A DNA stretch of 64,000 nucleotides from Frigoribacterium sp. SL97 (GCF_026625765.1 NZ_CP113062.1:1-64000); one strand, 5' to 3'; counted from the stretch's first letter, positions 38,808 to 50,155 are shown. Translations and numbers: made by a program. Notes: generated by a model not told the origin, from the letters alone.

Positions 38808-39934
38808 GAGTGGACCCGCCGAGGGCCGAGGGCCGACAGGTGGTCCGTGAACCGGTCGTACGATCTCTGCACCACCGACTCGAGGCGCTCGGCGACGTCG
38901 CGCGGCGACTCCGCCTGGTGGGCGAGCGGGGCCCCCACCAACGCGTCGGCGATCGAGGAGGCGCTGGCCGGCTCGGTCTGGACGAGCAGGCCCCCTGCCG
39001 CGCACCGGACGTCGTCGAGGGCGCTCGATCGCTGGGTGACGACGGTCCGACCGCACGCCAGCCCCTGCCAGACCTTGTTCGCCACGACGCCGCGGGCCTT
39101 GGCCGAGGAGCCGAAGACCCCCAGGACGACGTCGGCCCGGGCGATGTGGGCGAGGAGTTCGCCCTCGGGCACCGCGTCGACGAAGGTGCACCGGTCGCCG
39201 AGGCCCGCTCGACGGACCCGGGCCTCGACGGCCCGGCGGGCGGGACCGTCGCCGACGAGGACGACCTCGACCCGGCGACGGGTCCCGATCAGTGTGAGGG
39301 CGTCGACGACGAGATCGACGCCGTGGAGGGGGATGTACCCCCCGTAGTACAAGACCCGGAGTGCGTCGTGAGGCGGAGCGGGCGGCTGCCGGGTGGCCCA
39401 GGTCGGGGCACCGACGGCGAGGGGGACGACCGTCGCCGAGGGGCCGTGGCGCCGGACGATCTCGGCGGCCCGTGGCTCGGTGTCGATCAGGTAGAGATCC
39501 GCGCACCTCACGGCCGCGGCGTCGAGCACACGGAACCGGAGGGCCGCGGGCGATGCCGGGGAGACCCGCCGCCAGTCGTCGACCGCGGTCTCGTGGAGAC
39601 CGACGAACCCGTCGACGACGAGAGCGGCACCCTGCAGACGGGCGACGAGCCACGCGAGCGGCGCGTGGCTGAGCCGGAACTCGGAGAGCAGGACGACGTC
39701 GGCGCGCCGGGCGCCCCTGACGAGCGAGCGGACGTCCTCGATCGCACGACGCAGCCGACCCGCGGCACGCGACCGCGGCGCGACGACGACCGACGCGCCG
39801 AGCCGTCCTTCGAGATGGGCCCGCACGCGGACGTTGCGGGGGTAGCCCGTGTCGTGCACCCCGTACTGGAGGACCCGGAGGGGACCCGCCCCCGGGCGAG
39901 GCGCTCGGGTCGGGCGACCGGACGGTCCGCTCAT
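38804..39934 (-). CDS. Glycosyltransferase (GT4 type)
   Basis: This 376-residue GT-B enzyme has LRVLYYGGYIPLHGVDLVVD opening the C-terminal domain, as in GT4 enzymes, VLVGDGPARRAVEARVRRAG, and a donor-site region around VVANKVWQGLACGRTVVT. A hydrophobic N-terminal half without membrane helices handles the acceptor. The start ATG 39934 overlaps the stop of the preceding transferase, and its own stop overlaps the flippase start, so the four minus-strand genes are tightly coupled. Sugar specificity is unknown. Confidence 0.88.
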   Translation of the reverse strand: MSGPSGRPTRAPRPGAGPLRVLQYGVHDTGYPRNVRVRAHLEGRLGASVVVAPRSRAAGRLRRAIEDVRSLVRGARRADVVLLSEFRLSHAPLAWLVARLQGAALVVDGFVGLHETAVDDWRRVSPASPAALRFRVLDAAAVRCADLYLIDTEPRAAEIVRRHGPSATVVPLAVGAPTWATRQPPAPPHDALRVLYYGGYIPLHGVDLVVDALTLIGTRRRVEVVLVGDGPARRAVEARVRRAGLGDRCTFVDAVPEGELLAHIARADVVLGVFGSSAKARGVVANKVWQGLACGRTVVTQRSSALDDVRCAAGGLLVQTEPASASSIADALVGAPLAHQAESPRDVAERLESVVQRSYDRFTDHLSALGPRRVHS

Positions 39935-41043
39935 CGGGCGGCCGCCGTGATGCCGAGCCGGGACAGACGGTCGACCACGGCGTCGACCGACGCGCCGACG
40001 GACAATAGCGAGGCGTTGGCGGCGACGTGGTCCGAGACCGTCCGGCGCAGCGCGCGGTCGGCGGTCAGGTCGCGGACGGCGGACAGCCACCGGTCGGGTT
40101 CGCCCACGGGCAGGACGAATCGTCGTCGCAGGTCGGGGTCGGTCACGAGGAGGGGCGCGGCACCGTAGCTGTCACCCAGCAGGACGGGCACGCCCGCGGC
40201 GGCGGCCTCGACGGCGCTGCGGCCGAAGGCCTCTCGTGAGGCCGTCCCGACGAAGAGTCCGGCGTCGTCCCACAGCCTCGCCGGGTCGACCCACCCGGGC
40301 ATGGTCACGCCGTCGGGCAAGGAGGCGCGGAGCCGGTCCTCGAGCGGACCCTGCCCGTGCAGGCGGCCGGGGACGCCCGCCCGTGCCGCGAGCTCGACGA
40401 ACGCCGCAGGCCGCTTGTCGACGTCGAACCGGGCCGCCCAGACGAGAGGCGTGGCCGCCTCGCCCCACGAGCTGCGGGCCGAGAGACGGATGCCGGCCGG
40501 GACGAGGTGGGGACGGCGCGCCCGTGCCACCTCGTCGGCGAGGACCGGCGTCGTCGCCCAGACGTCGTCGGCCCCGCGCAGGGCGCGACCCTCGACGAGG
40601 CGGAGGGCGACCCGACGGAGGCGCGCCTGCTCGCCGGGAGCGGGCCACGGCAGTCCGCGGACCCACGCCACCCAGGGCGTGGACCCGTGACGGCGCAGCC
40701 GGGCGAGGGCGACGTCGCTCTGCGTGACGAGCGTGACGACCACGTCGGCGGCATCGGCCTCGGGGGCGCTCGTCACGAGACCGGCGACCTCGTCGACGAC
40801 CGCGCGACCGTGCGCACGGACCGTCACCTCGCGGACGCCGGGGGTGGTCGCGACCGTGCCGCGAGCCGTCGGGCGCAGCCCCACGACGGCTCGCCAGTCG
40901 AGCCCCCGGCCCCTCGCTTCGGCGACCAGGTCGTGGGTCGAGCGGTAGACCCCGCTGCGGGCCATCAACGGCGCCGCGACGAGCAGGACCCGGGGCGCCG
41001 AGCGGGAGCCGCCAGCGGCGGGGGACGGGGCGGACGACGGCAC
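39931..41043 (-). CDS. Glycosyltransferase (GT4 type), first gene of the minus-strand operon
   Basis: This 370-residue GT-B protein has the N-terminal APRVLLVAAPLMARSGVYRS, the interdomain PLVWAARFDVDKRPAAFVEL and the C-terminal donor-site pattern ASREAFGRSAVEAAAAGVPV with the expected E-x7-E arrangement. I chose GTG 41043 because GAGAG precedes it and the residues upstream are not family-like; in-frame ATG 41100 is an alternative but lies on the expected transcription start. Two dispersed-motif copies lie inside (40321-40329 and 40617-40625). Confidence 0.85.
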   Translation of the reverse strand: MPSSAPSPAAGGSRSAPRVLLVAAPLMARSGVYRSTHDLVAEARGRGLDWRAVVGLRPTARGTVATTPGVREVTVRAHGRAVVDEVAGLVTSAPEADAADVVVTLVTQSDVALARLRRHGSTPWVAWVRGLPWPAPGEQARLRRVALRLVEGRALRGADDVWATTPVLADEVARARRPHLVPAGIRLSARSSWGEAATPLVWAARFDVDKRPAAFVELAARAGVPGRLHGQGPLEDRLRASLPDGVTMPGWVDPARLWDDAGLFVGTASREAFGRSAVEAAAAGVPVLLGDSYGAAPLLVTDPDLRRRFVLPVGEPDRWLSAVRDLTADRALRRTVSDHVAANASLLSVGASVDAVVDRLSRLGITAAAR

Positions 41044-41104
41044 GGAGCACTCTCGCTTCTGTTCGGGAGACAGGAGGTGATCGACCCTCAGGCCGATCAT
41101 CAAG

Positions 41105-41134
41105 AGTATAGGTGTGAAATATGAGTCAGGTCAA
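41105..41134 (-). promoter_or_regulatory. Promoter of the minus-strand polysaccharide operon
   Basis: On the minus strand TTGACC (41129-41134) and TATACT (41105-41110) are 18 bases apart. Transcription would start near 41098, giving a leader of about 55 bases before GTG 41043. Confidence 0.65.
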
Positions 41135-41154
41135 CGATCACCCGACTCGAGGGG

Positions 41155-41799
41155 TCAGAAGCGGTGACGCACGACCCACGAGTGCATCACCACGGCGGCG
41201 GCCGCCGCCGCGTTGATGCTGCGCGTCGAGCCGAACTGCGAGATCTCGAGCACGGCCTCGGCCGCCGCGAGCGCCTCGGGCGACAGGCCCGGCCCCTCCT
41301 GCCCGAAGACGAGGACGCAGCGCTCGGGCAGGTCGAACGTCTCGATCGGCACCGACCCCTCGACGTTGTCGACGGCGAGGACGGGGAGGCGCTGCTCACG
41401 GGCCCACGCCAGGAACGTCTCGACGTCGGGGTGGTGCAGCACGTGCTGGTACCGGTCGGTGACCATCGCCCCCCGCTTGTTCCATCGACGGCGACCGATG
41501 ATGTGCACGGTGTCGGCCGCGAAGGCGTTGGCACTGCGCACGATCGACCCGATGTTCATGTCGTGCTGCCAGTTCTCGACGGCGACGTGGAAGCCGTGCC
41601 GATGGGCGTCGATGTCGGCCACCACGGCCTCCATCGTCCAGTACCGGTAGCGGTCGACGACGTTGCGGCGGTCACCGTCGCGCAGCAACTCGGGGTCGAA
41701 GTGGTCCCCGTCGGGCCAGGCCTCCTCGCCCCCCGGCCAGGGTCCCACGCCGTGCGTCAGCTCGTCGTTCGGCGGGGTCGGGGACTCGTCCTGGGGCAT
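41155..41799 (-). CDS. TrmH-family (SPOUT) RNA methyltransferase
   Basis: This 214-residue RNA 2'-O-methyltransferase of the SpoU/TrmH family has all three family motifs: NIGSIVRSANAF (motif 1), LVFGQEGPGLS (motif 2, SAM-binding knot) and SINAAAAAAVVMHSW (motif 3). The enzyme should methylate a ribose in tRNA or rRNA; the target base cannot be told. The first 45 residues are acidic and Pro-rich and not part of the knot. ATG 41799 gives a normal length. It is a single gene divergent from the HAD phosphatase, with a dispersed-motif copy between them. Confidence 0.92.
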   Translation of the reverse strand: MPQDESPTPPNDELTHGVGPWPGGEEAWPDGDHFDPELLRDGDRRNVVDRYRYWTMEAVVADIDAHRHGFHVAVENWQHDMNIGSIVRSANAFAADTVHIIGRRRWNKRGAMVTDRYQHVLHHPDVETFLAWAREQRLPVLAVDNVEGSVPIETFDLPERCVLVFGQEGPGLSPEALAAAEAVLEISQFGSTRSINAAAAAAVVMHSWVVRHRF

Positions 41800-41860
41800 C
41801 GGACCAGGGTAGGCGGTGGGTGGAGGCGACCCGCGCCTCCTCGTCGTCAGGGCACCTCGC

Positions 41861-41866
41861 TAAGGT
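41861..41866 (+). promoter_or_regulatory. Leaderless -10 element of the HAD phosphatase gene
   Basis: TAAGGT lies seven bases before ATG 41874, so the transcript probably begins at the start codon. The extended dispersed motif at about 41828-41841 lies where the -35 region would be. Confidence 0.55.
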
Positions 41867-41873
41867 GAGCGCC

Positions 41874-42686
41874 ATGGGTGCACGCGAAGACGTCGAATGC
41901 TGGCTGACCGACATGGACGGCGTGCTCGTCCACGAGAACCACGCCCTGCCCGGCGCGGCCGAACTGATCCAGCAGTGGCAGGACGAGGGCACGCCCTACC
42001 TGGTGCTGACGAACAACTCGATCTTCACCCCGCGCGACCTGGCGGCCCGTCTGCGCGCCTCGGGGCTGCACGTGCCCGAGGAGCGCATCTGGACGAGCGC
42101 GCTCGCCACCGCCGACTTCTGCCGGTCGCAGATGCCCGGCGGCTCGGCCTTCGTCATCGGCGAGGCCGGCATGACCACCGCCCTGCACGAGGCGGGGTTC
42201 ATCATGACCGAGACGAACCCCGACTACGTCGTCGTGGGCGAGACGCGCAACTACTCGTTCGACTCGATCACCAAGGCCGTGCGGCTCATCCTGGGCGGTG
42301 CACGCTTCATCGTCACGAACCCCGACGCCACGGGCCCGAGCGCCGACGGCGTGCTGCCCGCGACGGGCGCGATCGCCGCGATGATCTCGAAGGCCACCAA
42401 CAAGGAGCCCTACGTCGTCGGCAAGCCCAACCCGATGATGTTCCGTTCGGCGATGAACCGCATCGGCGCGCACAGCGAGAACACGGCGATGATCGGCGAC
42501 CGGATGGACACCGACATCATGGCCGGCATCGAGGCCGGGCTGCACACCATCCTCGTGATGACCGGCATCAGCGACCAGGCCGAGATCGATCGCTACCCGT
42601 TCCGGCCGAACGAGATCCTGGCCGGGGTGCACGAACTGGTGCGCAGCGAGCCGATCGAGTCCGACGTGGTGCCGTCCGAGGCCTGA
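41874..42686 (+). CDS. HAD-IIA family phosphatase (NagD-like)
   Basis: This 270-residue hydrolase has the HAD motifs in order: motif I WLTDMDGVLVHEN (nucleophile Asp near residue 13), motif II VLTNNS near residue 45, and motifs III and IV in GKPNPMMF and MIGDRMDTDIMAGIEAG. The cap domain is the large C2A type between motifs II and III. Such enzymes dephosphorylate nucleoside monophosphates or small phosphorylated metabolites; the true substrate is unknown. Expression seems leaderless. Length is normal for NagD relatives. Confidence 0.92.
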   Translation: MGAREDVECWLTDMDGVLVHENHALPGAAELIQQWQDEGTPYLVLTNNSIFTPRDLAARLRASGLHVPEERIWTSALATADFCRSQMPGGSAFVIGEAGMTTALHEAGFIMTETNPDYVVVGETRNYSFDSITKAVRLILGGARFIVTNPDATGPSADGVLPATGAIAAMISKATNKEPYVVGKPNPMMFRSAMNRIGAHSENTAMIGDRMDTDIMAGIEAGLHTILVMTGISDQAEIDRYPFRPNEILAGVHELVRSEPIESDVVPSEA

Positions 42687-42732
42687 GGCCTCCGGACCTG
42701 AGGCCCCCGGAGGCGCGGGCCGCCTCGACGCG

Positions 42733-45233
<2,501 letters not shown>

Positions 45234-45237
<4 letters not shown>

Positions 45238-45785
45238 GGTGTCAACCCGAGGTCTTCCAGCCCGATCGCGGCGAAGTAGGGGTAGCCGGCCGCCTCGATC
45301 ACCTCGCGGGCCCCGGTGCTGCGGTCGACGACGACGGCGACGGCGGCGATCTCGGCTCCGACGGCCTCGAGGGCCTTGGCGGCGGCGAGGGGCGAACCGC
45401 CGGTCGTCGAGGTGTCCTCGAGCACGACGACCCGCTTGCCCTCGAGGTCGGGGCCCTCGACCTGCTTGCCGCGGCCGTGGTCCTTGGGCTCCTTGCGGAC
45501 GACGAAGGCGTCGTAGTCCTTGCCGAGCGCCACGCCCTGGTGCAGCACGGCGGCGGCGATCGGGTCGGCGCCCATCGTCAGGCCACCGACCGCGAACACG
45601 TCGGGCACCTCGTCGATCAGGTCGACCATGACCCGGCCGATCAGGGGCGCGACGCGGTGGTCGAGGCTGACCTTGCGGAGGTCGATGTAGTACGTCGCCT
45701 TCTTGCCGCTGGTCAGCGTGAAGTCGCCGTGGAAGACGGCCTCGGAGCCGATGTAGTCGATGAGCTGCGTGCGTGCGTCGGTCAC
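45234..45785 (-). CDS. pyrE: Orotate phosphoribosyltransferase
   Basis: This 183-residue type I phosphoribosyltransferase converts orotate and PRPP to OMP in pyrimidine synthesis. The N-terminus DYIGSEAVFHGDFTLTSGKK, VGGLTMGADPIAAAV and the PRPP loop VVVLEDTSTTGGSPL (about residue 125) are clear. GTG 45785 gives the family length; an earlier in-frame ATG would add 17 non-family residues. Its stop overlaps the next gene's start (GTGA), so pyrE and the Pro-Glu-rich protein are translated together. It is divergent from xth. Confidence 0.93.
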
Positions 45786-45907
45786 GGTGACCCATGGTAG
45801 AGCAGGCGGGCTCCGAACGTCGGGGCGGGCGGACACGGCTCGACGTCCCGTCGGTGGACGGCGGCGGCCTCGGACCCCGCCGGTGCCGGCCCGGTACCGT
45901 GGTCGGC

Positions 45908-46744
45908 ATGCGCGTCGCGACCTACAACGTCAACTCCGTCCGGGCTCGAGTGGGCAGGGTCGTCGACTGGCTCGTCCGTGAGGACGTCGACGTCGCGGGA
46001 CTGCAAGAGATCAAGTGCAAGCCCGAGCAGTTCCCCTACGACGCCTTCCGCGAGGCCGGCTACGAGGTCGAACTGCACGGGCTCAGCCAGTGGAACGGCG
46101 TCGCGTTCGTCAGCCGCCTGCCGATGGAGGACGTCGAGATCACCTTCCCGTCGCAGCCGGGCTTCGCCAAGGGCCAGGAAGGCCCCGACCAGCCCAAGGA
46201 GGCGCGGGCGATCGGCGTCACGGTCGAGGGCGTCCGCCTGTGGAGCCTCTACGTGCCCAACGGCCGCGAACTGGGCGACCCGCACTACGACTACAAGCTC
46301 GACTGGCTCTCGAAGCTCGCCGCCGAGACCGAGGCCTGGCTCGCCGCGCGCCCCGACCAGCCGTTGGCCCTGATGGGCGACTGGAACGTCGCACCGCTCG
46401 ACACCGACGTGTGGGACATGTCGGTCTTCGAGGGCCACACGCACGTCAGCCAACCCGAGCGCGACGCCTTCTTCCGCTTCGAAGAGGTCGGCCTGACCGA
46501 CGTCGTCCGCTCGCGCCTGCCCGACGGCTACACCTACTGGGACTACAAGCAGCTGCGCTTCCCCAAGAACGAGGGCATGCGCATCGACTTCATCCTGGGC
46601 TCGAAGGCCTTCGACGGCCTCGTGACGTCCGCGGCCATCCATCGCGACGAGCGCAAGGGCGACGCCCCGAGCGACCACGTCCCCGTGGTCGTCGACCTCG
46701 ACCTCGAGACCGAGCTCGACGACGACCGCCCGATGATCTTCTGA
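45908..46744 (+). CDS. xth: Exodeoxyribonuclease III (AP endonuclease)
   Basis: This 278-residue Mg-dependent nuclease cuts at abasic sites and degrades 3' ends in base excision repair. Active-site blocks are present: VATYNVNSVRAR, VAGLQEIKC with the metal-binding Glu, LALMGDWNVAP (catalytic Asp/Asn), FPKNEGMRIDFIL and the C-terminal APSDHVPVVVD with the catalytic His. ATG 45908 lies seven bases after TACCGT, so translation is probably leaderless. A dispersed-motif copy (46198-46206) lies inside the gene. Confidence 0.95.
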   Translation: MRVATYNVNSVRARVGRVVDWLVREDVDVAGLQEIKCKPEQFPYDAFREAGYEVELHGLSQWNGVAFVSRLPMEDVEITFPSQPGFAKGQEGPDQPKEARAIGVTVEGVRLWSLYVPNGRELGDPHYDYKLDWLSKLAAETEAWLAARPDQPLALMGDWNVAPLDTDVWDMSVFEGHTHVSQPERDAFFRFEEVGLTDVVRSRLPDGYTYWDYKQLRFPKNEGMRIDFILGSKAFDGLVTSAAIHRDERKGDAPSDHVPVVVDLDLETELDDDRPMIF

Positions 46745-46790
46745 ACCCCGGCCCCGCTCGCCTGCGGCGCTCGACACCAGGAGGCGCGGG

Positions 46791-47711
46791 TCAGGCGAGC
46801 AACGCCGCCACCAGCACCAGCACGGGAACCGAGAGGATGGTCGTCGCCAAGACCGTGTCTCGGGCGACGACGACCCCGGTCTGGTAGCGCTGGGCGTAGT
46901 TGAAGACGTTCTGGGCCGACGGCAGACCGGCCAGCACGACCGCCACGAAGAGCTCGTCGCGGTCGAAGTCGAAGACGAACGCCCCGAGCAGCCAGGCCGC
47001 GACCGGCATGACGACGAGCTTGAGGACGACGGCGACGACGATGTCGGCGCGCCCTTGCCCTGCCTGGAACGGCTTCGAGCCGTACAACGACATGCCGAAC
47101 GACAGCAGGACGACCGGCACCGCGGCACCGCCCACCAACTCGAACGGCTCGCGGACGGCCTGGGGGATCTCGAGGCCGGTGACCGCCACGAGCACACCGA
47201 GGGCGGACCCGATCAGCAGGGGGTTCGTGAACGGTCGGGCGATGGTGCGCCCGAGGCTGCTGCCGCGGTTCGTCACGGTGTCCATGACGGCGAGCACGAT
47301 CGGCGTGAGCACGAGCAGCTGGTAGAGCAGGACGGGGGCGACGAAGGTGGCACTGCCCAGCACGTAGGTCGCCACGGGCAGGCCGATGTTGTTCGCGTTG
47401 ACGTAAGCGCCACCCATCGTCCCGATGGCCGTCTGCGCCGCACTGCGTCGGAGGACGAACTTCAGGACGACGACCGAGAGGACGGCGGCCAGGAGCGAGG
47501 CGAGCGCCGAGACCACCAACAACCGCGAGAACAGCACGTGGACGTCGGCCTGCGAGATGGTGGAGAACAGCAGGCAGGGCGTGAGGACGAAGAAGACGAG
47601 GCGCGAGAGCACCCGGTGGCCGGATTCTCCGAGCAGGTCGATGCGACCGACGACGTAGCCGGTCACGATGATCACGCCGATGATCGCGAACCCGATCAGC
47701 ACTCCACCCAT
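46791..47711 (-). CDS. AEC family transporter
   Basis: This 306-residue protein has about ten membrane segments in two inverted halves, matching the auxin efflux carrier (AEC) family. Typical patches are RLVFFVLTPCLLFSTIS in the first half, YVNANNIGLPVATYVLG (the NxxNxG-P pattern at the core crossover) and VVLAGLPSAQNVFNYAQRY near the end. Bacterial members export or import small organic acids such as malate; the substrate is not readable. The start ATG 47711 gives normal length. A dispersed-motif copy sits immediately beyond its stop codon, in the gap to xth. Confidence 0.9.
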   Translation of the reverse strand: MGGVLIGFAIIGVIIVTGYVVGRIDLLGESGHRVLSRLVFFVLTPCLLFSTISQADVHVLFSRLLVVSALASLLAAVLSVVVLKFVLRRSAAQTAIGTMGGAYVNANNIGLPVATYVLGSATFVAPVLLYQLLVLTPIVLAVMDTVTNRGSSLGRTIARPFTNPLLIGSALGVLVAVTGLEIPQAVREPFELVGGAAVPVVLLSFGMSLYGSKPFQAGQGRADIVVAVVLKLVVMPVAAWLLGAFVFDFDRDELFVAVVLAGLPSAQNVFNYAQRYQTGVVVARDTVLATTILSVPVLVLVAALLA

Positions 47712-47756
47712 GGGTCCATCCTGTCGCACGCCCCGGGGGCCGGCGGGACGACCGGG

Positions 47757-48221
47757 TCAGGCCACGGGCACGCCGTCCCCCACCGGGGCGCCGATGCGTT
47801 CGAGCAGATGCGCCGCCTCGTCCTCGGCCTGGGCGTCGACGGCCCAGGTGACGACACCCGCCTCGCACGCGGCGACGGCGAACGCCTCGCCGGTCGGGAG
47901 CCCGCTGGCGCGGGCGAGGTCGTCGGCGAAACGCCTCGCCGCCTGGGCGACCGGGCGATCCGACGCGACGACGACGAGGGCACCGCGACGCAGGCCGTCC
48001 GCGAGGCTGTCGACCGCACGGTCGAGCTGTACCGCCGTCGGGGTAGCGGCGTCGACGGCCACCACGGCCCAGTCGAAGCCGACGACGTCGTCGATCGGGG
48101 TCGCCATCTCGCACGAGAGCACGACGACCTCGGCGTCGAGTGCCGCCGCCCGATCGGCGACGGGACGGATCACCGGGTACGGACCGGCGAGGACGAGCTT
48201 CGGGGCGTGGGCGAACAGCAT
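47757..48221 (-). CDS. Hypothetical protein
   Basis: This 154-residue protein is not recognised. It starts MLFAHAPKLVLAGPYPVIRP and has alternating strand-helix composition (AALDAEVVVLSCEMAT, WAVVAVDAATP, GALVVVASDRP) like a Rossmann-type fold, and no membrane segment or signal peptide. A good promoter (48301-48329) and GAGAGG before ATG 48221 indicate a real gene. It lies 45 bases upstream of the AEC transporter on the same strand. No function is offered. Confidence 0.65.
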   Translation of the reverse strand: MLFAHAPKLVLAGPYPVIRPVADRAAALDAEVVVLSCEMATPIDDVVGFDWAVVAVDAATPTAVQLDRAVDSLADGLRRGALVVVASDRPVAQAARRFADDLARASGLPTGEAFAVAACEAGVVTWAVDAQAEDEAAHLLERIGAPVGDGVPVA

Positions 48222-48300
48222 GACGGGGCCTCTCGGGGTGGAAGGAGCGCCCGGCGGGTCCGACCGGGCGGGACATCGAGTCGACGATGCGTCACGTACT

Positions 48301-48329
48301 ACTCTACGTGTGACATTTACATTGCACAA
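48301..48329 (-). promoter_or_regulatory. Promoter of the hypothetical gene at 48221
   Basis: On the minus strand TTGTGC (48324-48329) and TAGAGT (48301-48306) are separated by 17 bases, giving a leader of about 75 bases before ATG 48221. Confidence 0.55.
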
Positions 48330-48427
48330 GACGTTGCGGCCGTCACCGTTCGGAACAGGCCCTGCACTCCCCTGCGCCCCCGCGCCTCCTGACACCCCGG
48401 GACCCGGCCGTCGGGCAGAATCGACGG

Positions 48428-49474
48428 GTGACGCGCCTCCACGATCCCTCGGTCCACACGTTCGCCAGCGACAACTACGCCGGAGCCCACCCCGAGGCGC
48501 TGCAGGCGATCGTCGACGCCGCCGGCGGCCACGTCGGCTCGTACGGCGCCGACCCGTACACGCAGCGGCTGGCCGAGGTCGTCGTCGAGACGTTCGGCGA
48601 GGGGGCGACCATCGACCCCGTGCTGACCGGCACCGGTGCGAACGTCGCGGCCCTCCAGGCCCTCACCCCGCGCTGGGCGGCCGTGATCTGCGCGACGACC
48701 GCGCACGTCTACACCGACGAGGGCGGCGCTCCCGAACGCCTGGGCGGCATCAAGCTGTTGACCGTGCCGACCCCCGACGGCAAGCTCACGCCCGAGCTGA
48801 TCGACCGGCAGGCCTACGGCTGGGGCGACCAGCAGCGCCCTCAGCCCCTCGCGGTCACGATCACGCAGAGCACCGAGCTCGGCACGGTCTACACGCCCGA
48901 CGAGATCCGGGCCGTGACCGACCACGCGCACACGCTCGGCATGCGGGTGCACCTCGACGGCGCGCGCCTGGCGAACGCCGCCGCCTCCCTCGGCGTCCCG
49001 CTCCGCGCGATCACGCGCGACGCCGGCGTCGACTCGGTCTCGTTCGGCGGCACGAAGAACGGCCTGGTGCTGGGCGAGTCGGTCGTGACCTTCTCCGAGG
49101 AAGCACGGGCCGGCTTGGTCTACCTGCGCAAGATGGACGCACAGTTGGCCTCGAAGATGCGCTTCGTCTCGGCACAGTTCCTGGCCATGCTCGAGGGCGA
49201 CCTCTGGCTGCGGTCGGCGACGAGGGCCAACGCGATGGCCGCCCGTCTCGCCGACGGCTTGGCCACCCTGCCGGGCGTCGCTGTCACCCAGGCGGTCGAC
49301 GCCAACGCCGTCTTCGTCGTCCTGCCGCCCGAGGCCGTGGAGCCCCTCCGCGCCGCGCACCACTTCTACGACTGGAACCGCGCCACGGGAGAGGTGCGAC
49401 TCATGTGCTCGTTCGACACCACCGAGGCGCACGTCGACCGGTTCGTCGAGGACGCCCGCACGCTCGTCGGCTGA
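48428..49474 (+). CDS. Low-specificity L-threonine aldolase family protein
   Basis: This 348-residue PLP enzyme of the beta-eliminating lyase/threonine aldolase family cleaves threonine or related hydroxy-amino acids to glycine and an aldehyde. It shows FASDNYAGAHPEAL at the N-terminus, HLDGARLANAAASLG (Asp contacting the cofactor) and SFGGTKNGL with the PLP lysine near residue 207. Start GTG 48428 lies six bases after CAGAAT, so it may be leaderless. Exact substrate preference is uncertain. Confidence 0.9.
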   Translation: MTRLHDPSVHTFASDNYAGAHPEALQAIVDAAGGHVGSYGADPYTQRLAEVVVETFGEGATIDPVLTGTGANVAALQALTPRWAAVICATTAHVYTDEGGAPERLGGIKLLTVPTPDGKLTPELIDRQAYGWGDQQRPQPLAVTITQSTELGTVYTPDEIRAVTDHAHTLGMRVHLDGARLANAAASLGVPLRAITRDAGVDSVSFGGTKNGLVLGESVVTFSEEARAGLVYLRKMDAQLASKMRFVSAQFLAMLEGDLWLRSATRANAMAARLADGLATLPGVAVTQAVDANAVFVVLPPEAVEPLRAAHHFYDWNRATGEVRLMCSFDTTEAHVDRFVEDARTLVG

Positions 49475-49479
49475 GGCCG

Positions 49480-49539
49480 GGTCCGCTCAGGCCAGGTCGG
49501 GTCAGGCCAGGTCCGCTCCGGCCGGGTTCGCTCAGGCTC
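49480..49539. repeat. 15-base tandem repeat overlapping the trpF 3' end
   Basis: Four 15-base units (first GGTCCGCTCAGGCCA) run from 49480 to 49539 with one to four changes each. The last unit overlaps the trpF stop codon (49532-49534). The units fill the gap between the threonine aldolase and trpF stops. Confidence 0.8.
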
Positions 49540-50155
49540 GGGCGGCCTCGACGAACGCACGGATCAGGTCGACGCTCTTCACGCCGCGCGACGACTCGAC
49601 GCCCGAGCTGACGTCGACCCCGACGGCACCATGGGGTCGGAGTCCGGCCAGCAGCCCGGCGACGTTGTCCGAGGTGAGCCCGCCGGCCAGCAGCCACTCC
49701 CGGGCAGGCGGCGCCGACAGCAGCGGCCCGACGTCGAAGGTGGCGCCGGCACCGGGGTCGATCGCGTCGAGGAGCAGGGCGTCCTCTCGGAAGGCGACCC
49801 GCGCCTCCTCGGGTTCGGCCGCGTAGACGGCGGCGCTGACGGCACGGATCACCCGGAAGCCCGCCGCATGGGCGGCGGCGACGTCCGCCGGGGTCTCGTC
49901 GCCGTGCAGCTGGACGGTCGACACCGAGGAGGCGCGGGCCGACTCGAGCATCGTCTCGATGCCCTGCCCGCGGAACACGCCGACGGTCTCGACGCCCGCC
50001 GGCACGCGCGCCGCCAACGCGCGTGCACCCTCGGGATCGATCGTGCGCGGACTGCCGGCCGCGAAGACGAACCCCACGGCGTCGGCCCCGGCCTCGACGG
50101 CGGCGTCGACCGTCTCGGGCGTGGACAGGCCGCAGATCTTCACCCAGGTGCGCAT
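49532..50155 (-). CDS. trpF: Phosphoribosylanthranilate isomerase
   Basis: This 207-residue TIM-barrel enzyme performs the third step of tryptophan synthesis from chorismate. The N-terminal WVKICGLSTPETVDAAVEAG carries the catalytic Cys (residue 8), the DAI segment after LLLDAIDPGAGATFD carries the catalytic Asp, and the phosphate-binding GVDVSSGVESSRGVKSVDLI closes the barrel. Length is normal. No other trp gene is nearby. Two dispersed-motif copies lie inside (49800-49808 and 49928-49936), and its 3' end lies in a tandem repeat. Confidence 0.93.
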   Translation of the reverse strand: MRTWVKICGLSTPETVDAAVEAGADAVGFVFAAGSPRTIDPEGARALAARVPAGVETVGVFRGQGIETMLESARASSVSTVQLHGDETPADVAAAHAAGFRVIRAVSAAVYAAEPEEARVAFREDALLLDAIDPGAGATFDVGPLLSAPPAREWLLAGGLTSDNVAGLLAGLRPHGAVGVDVSSGVESSRGVKSVDLIRAFVEAARA

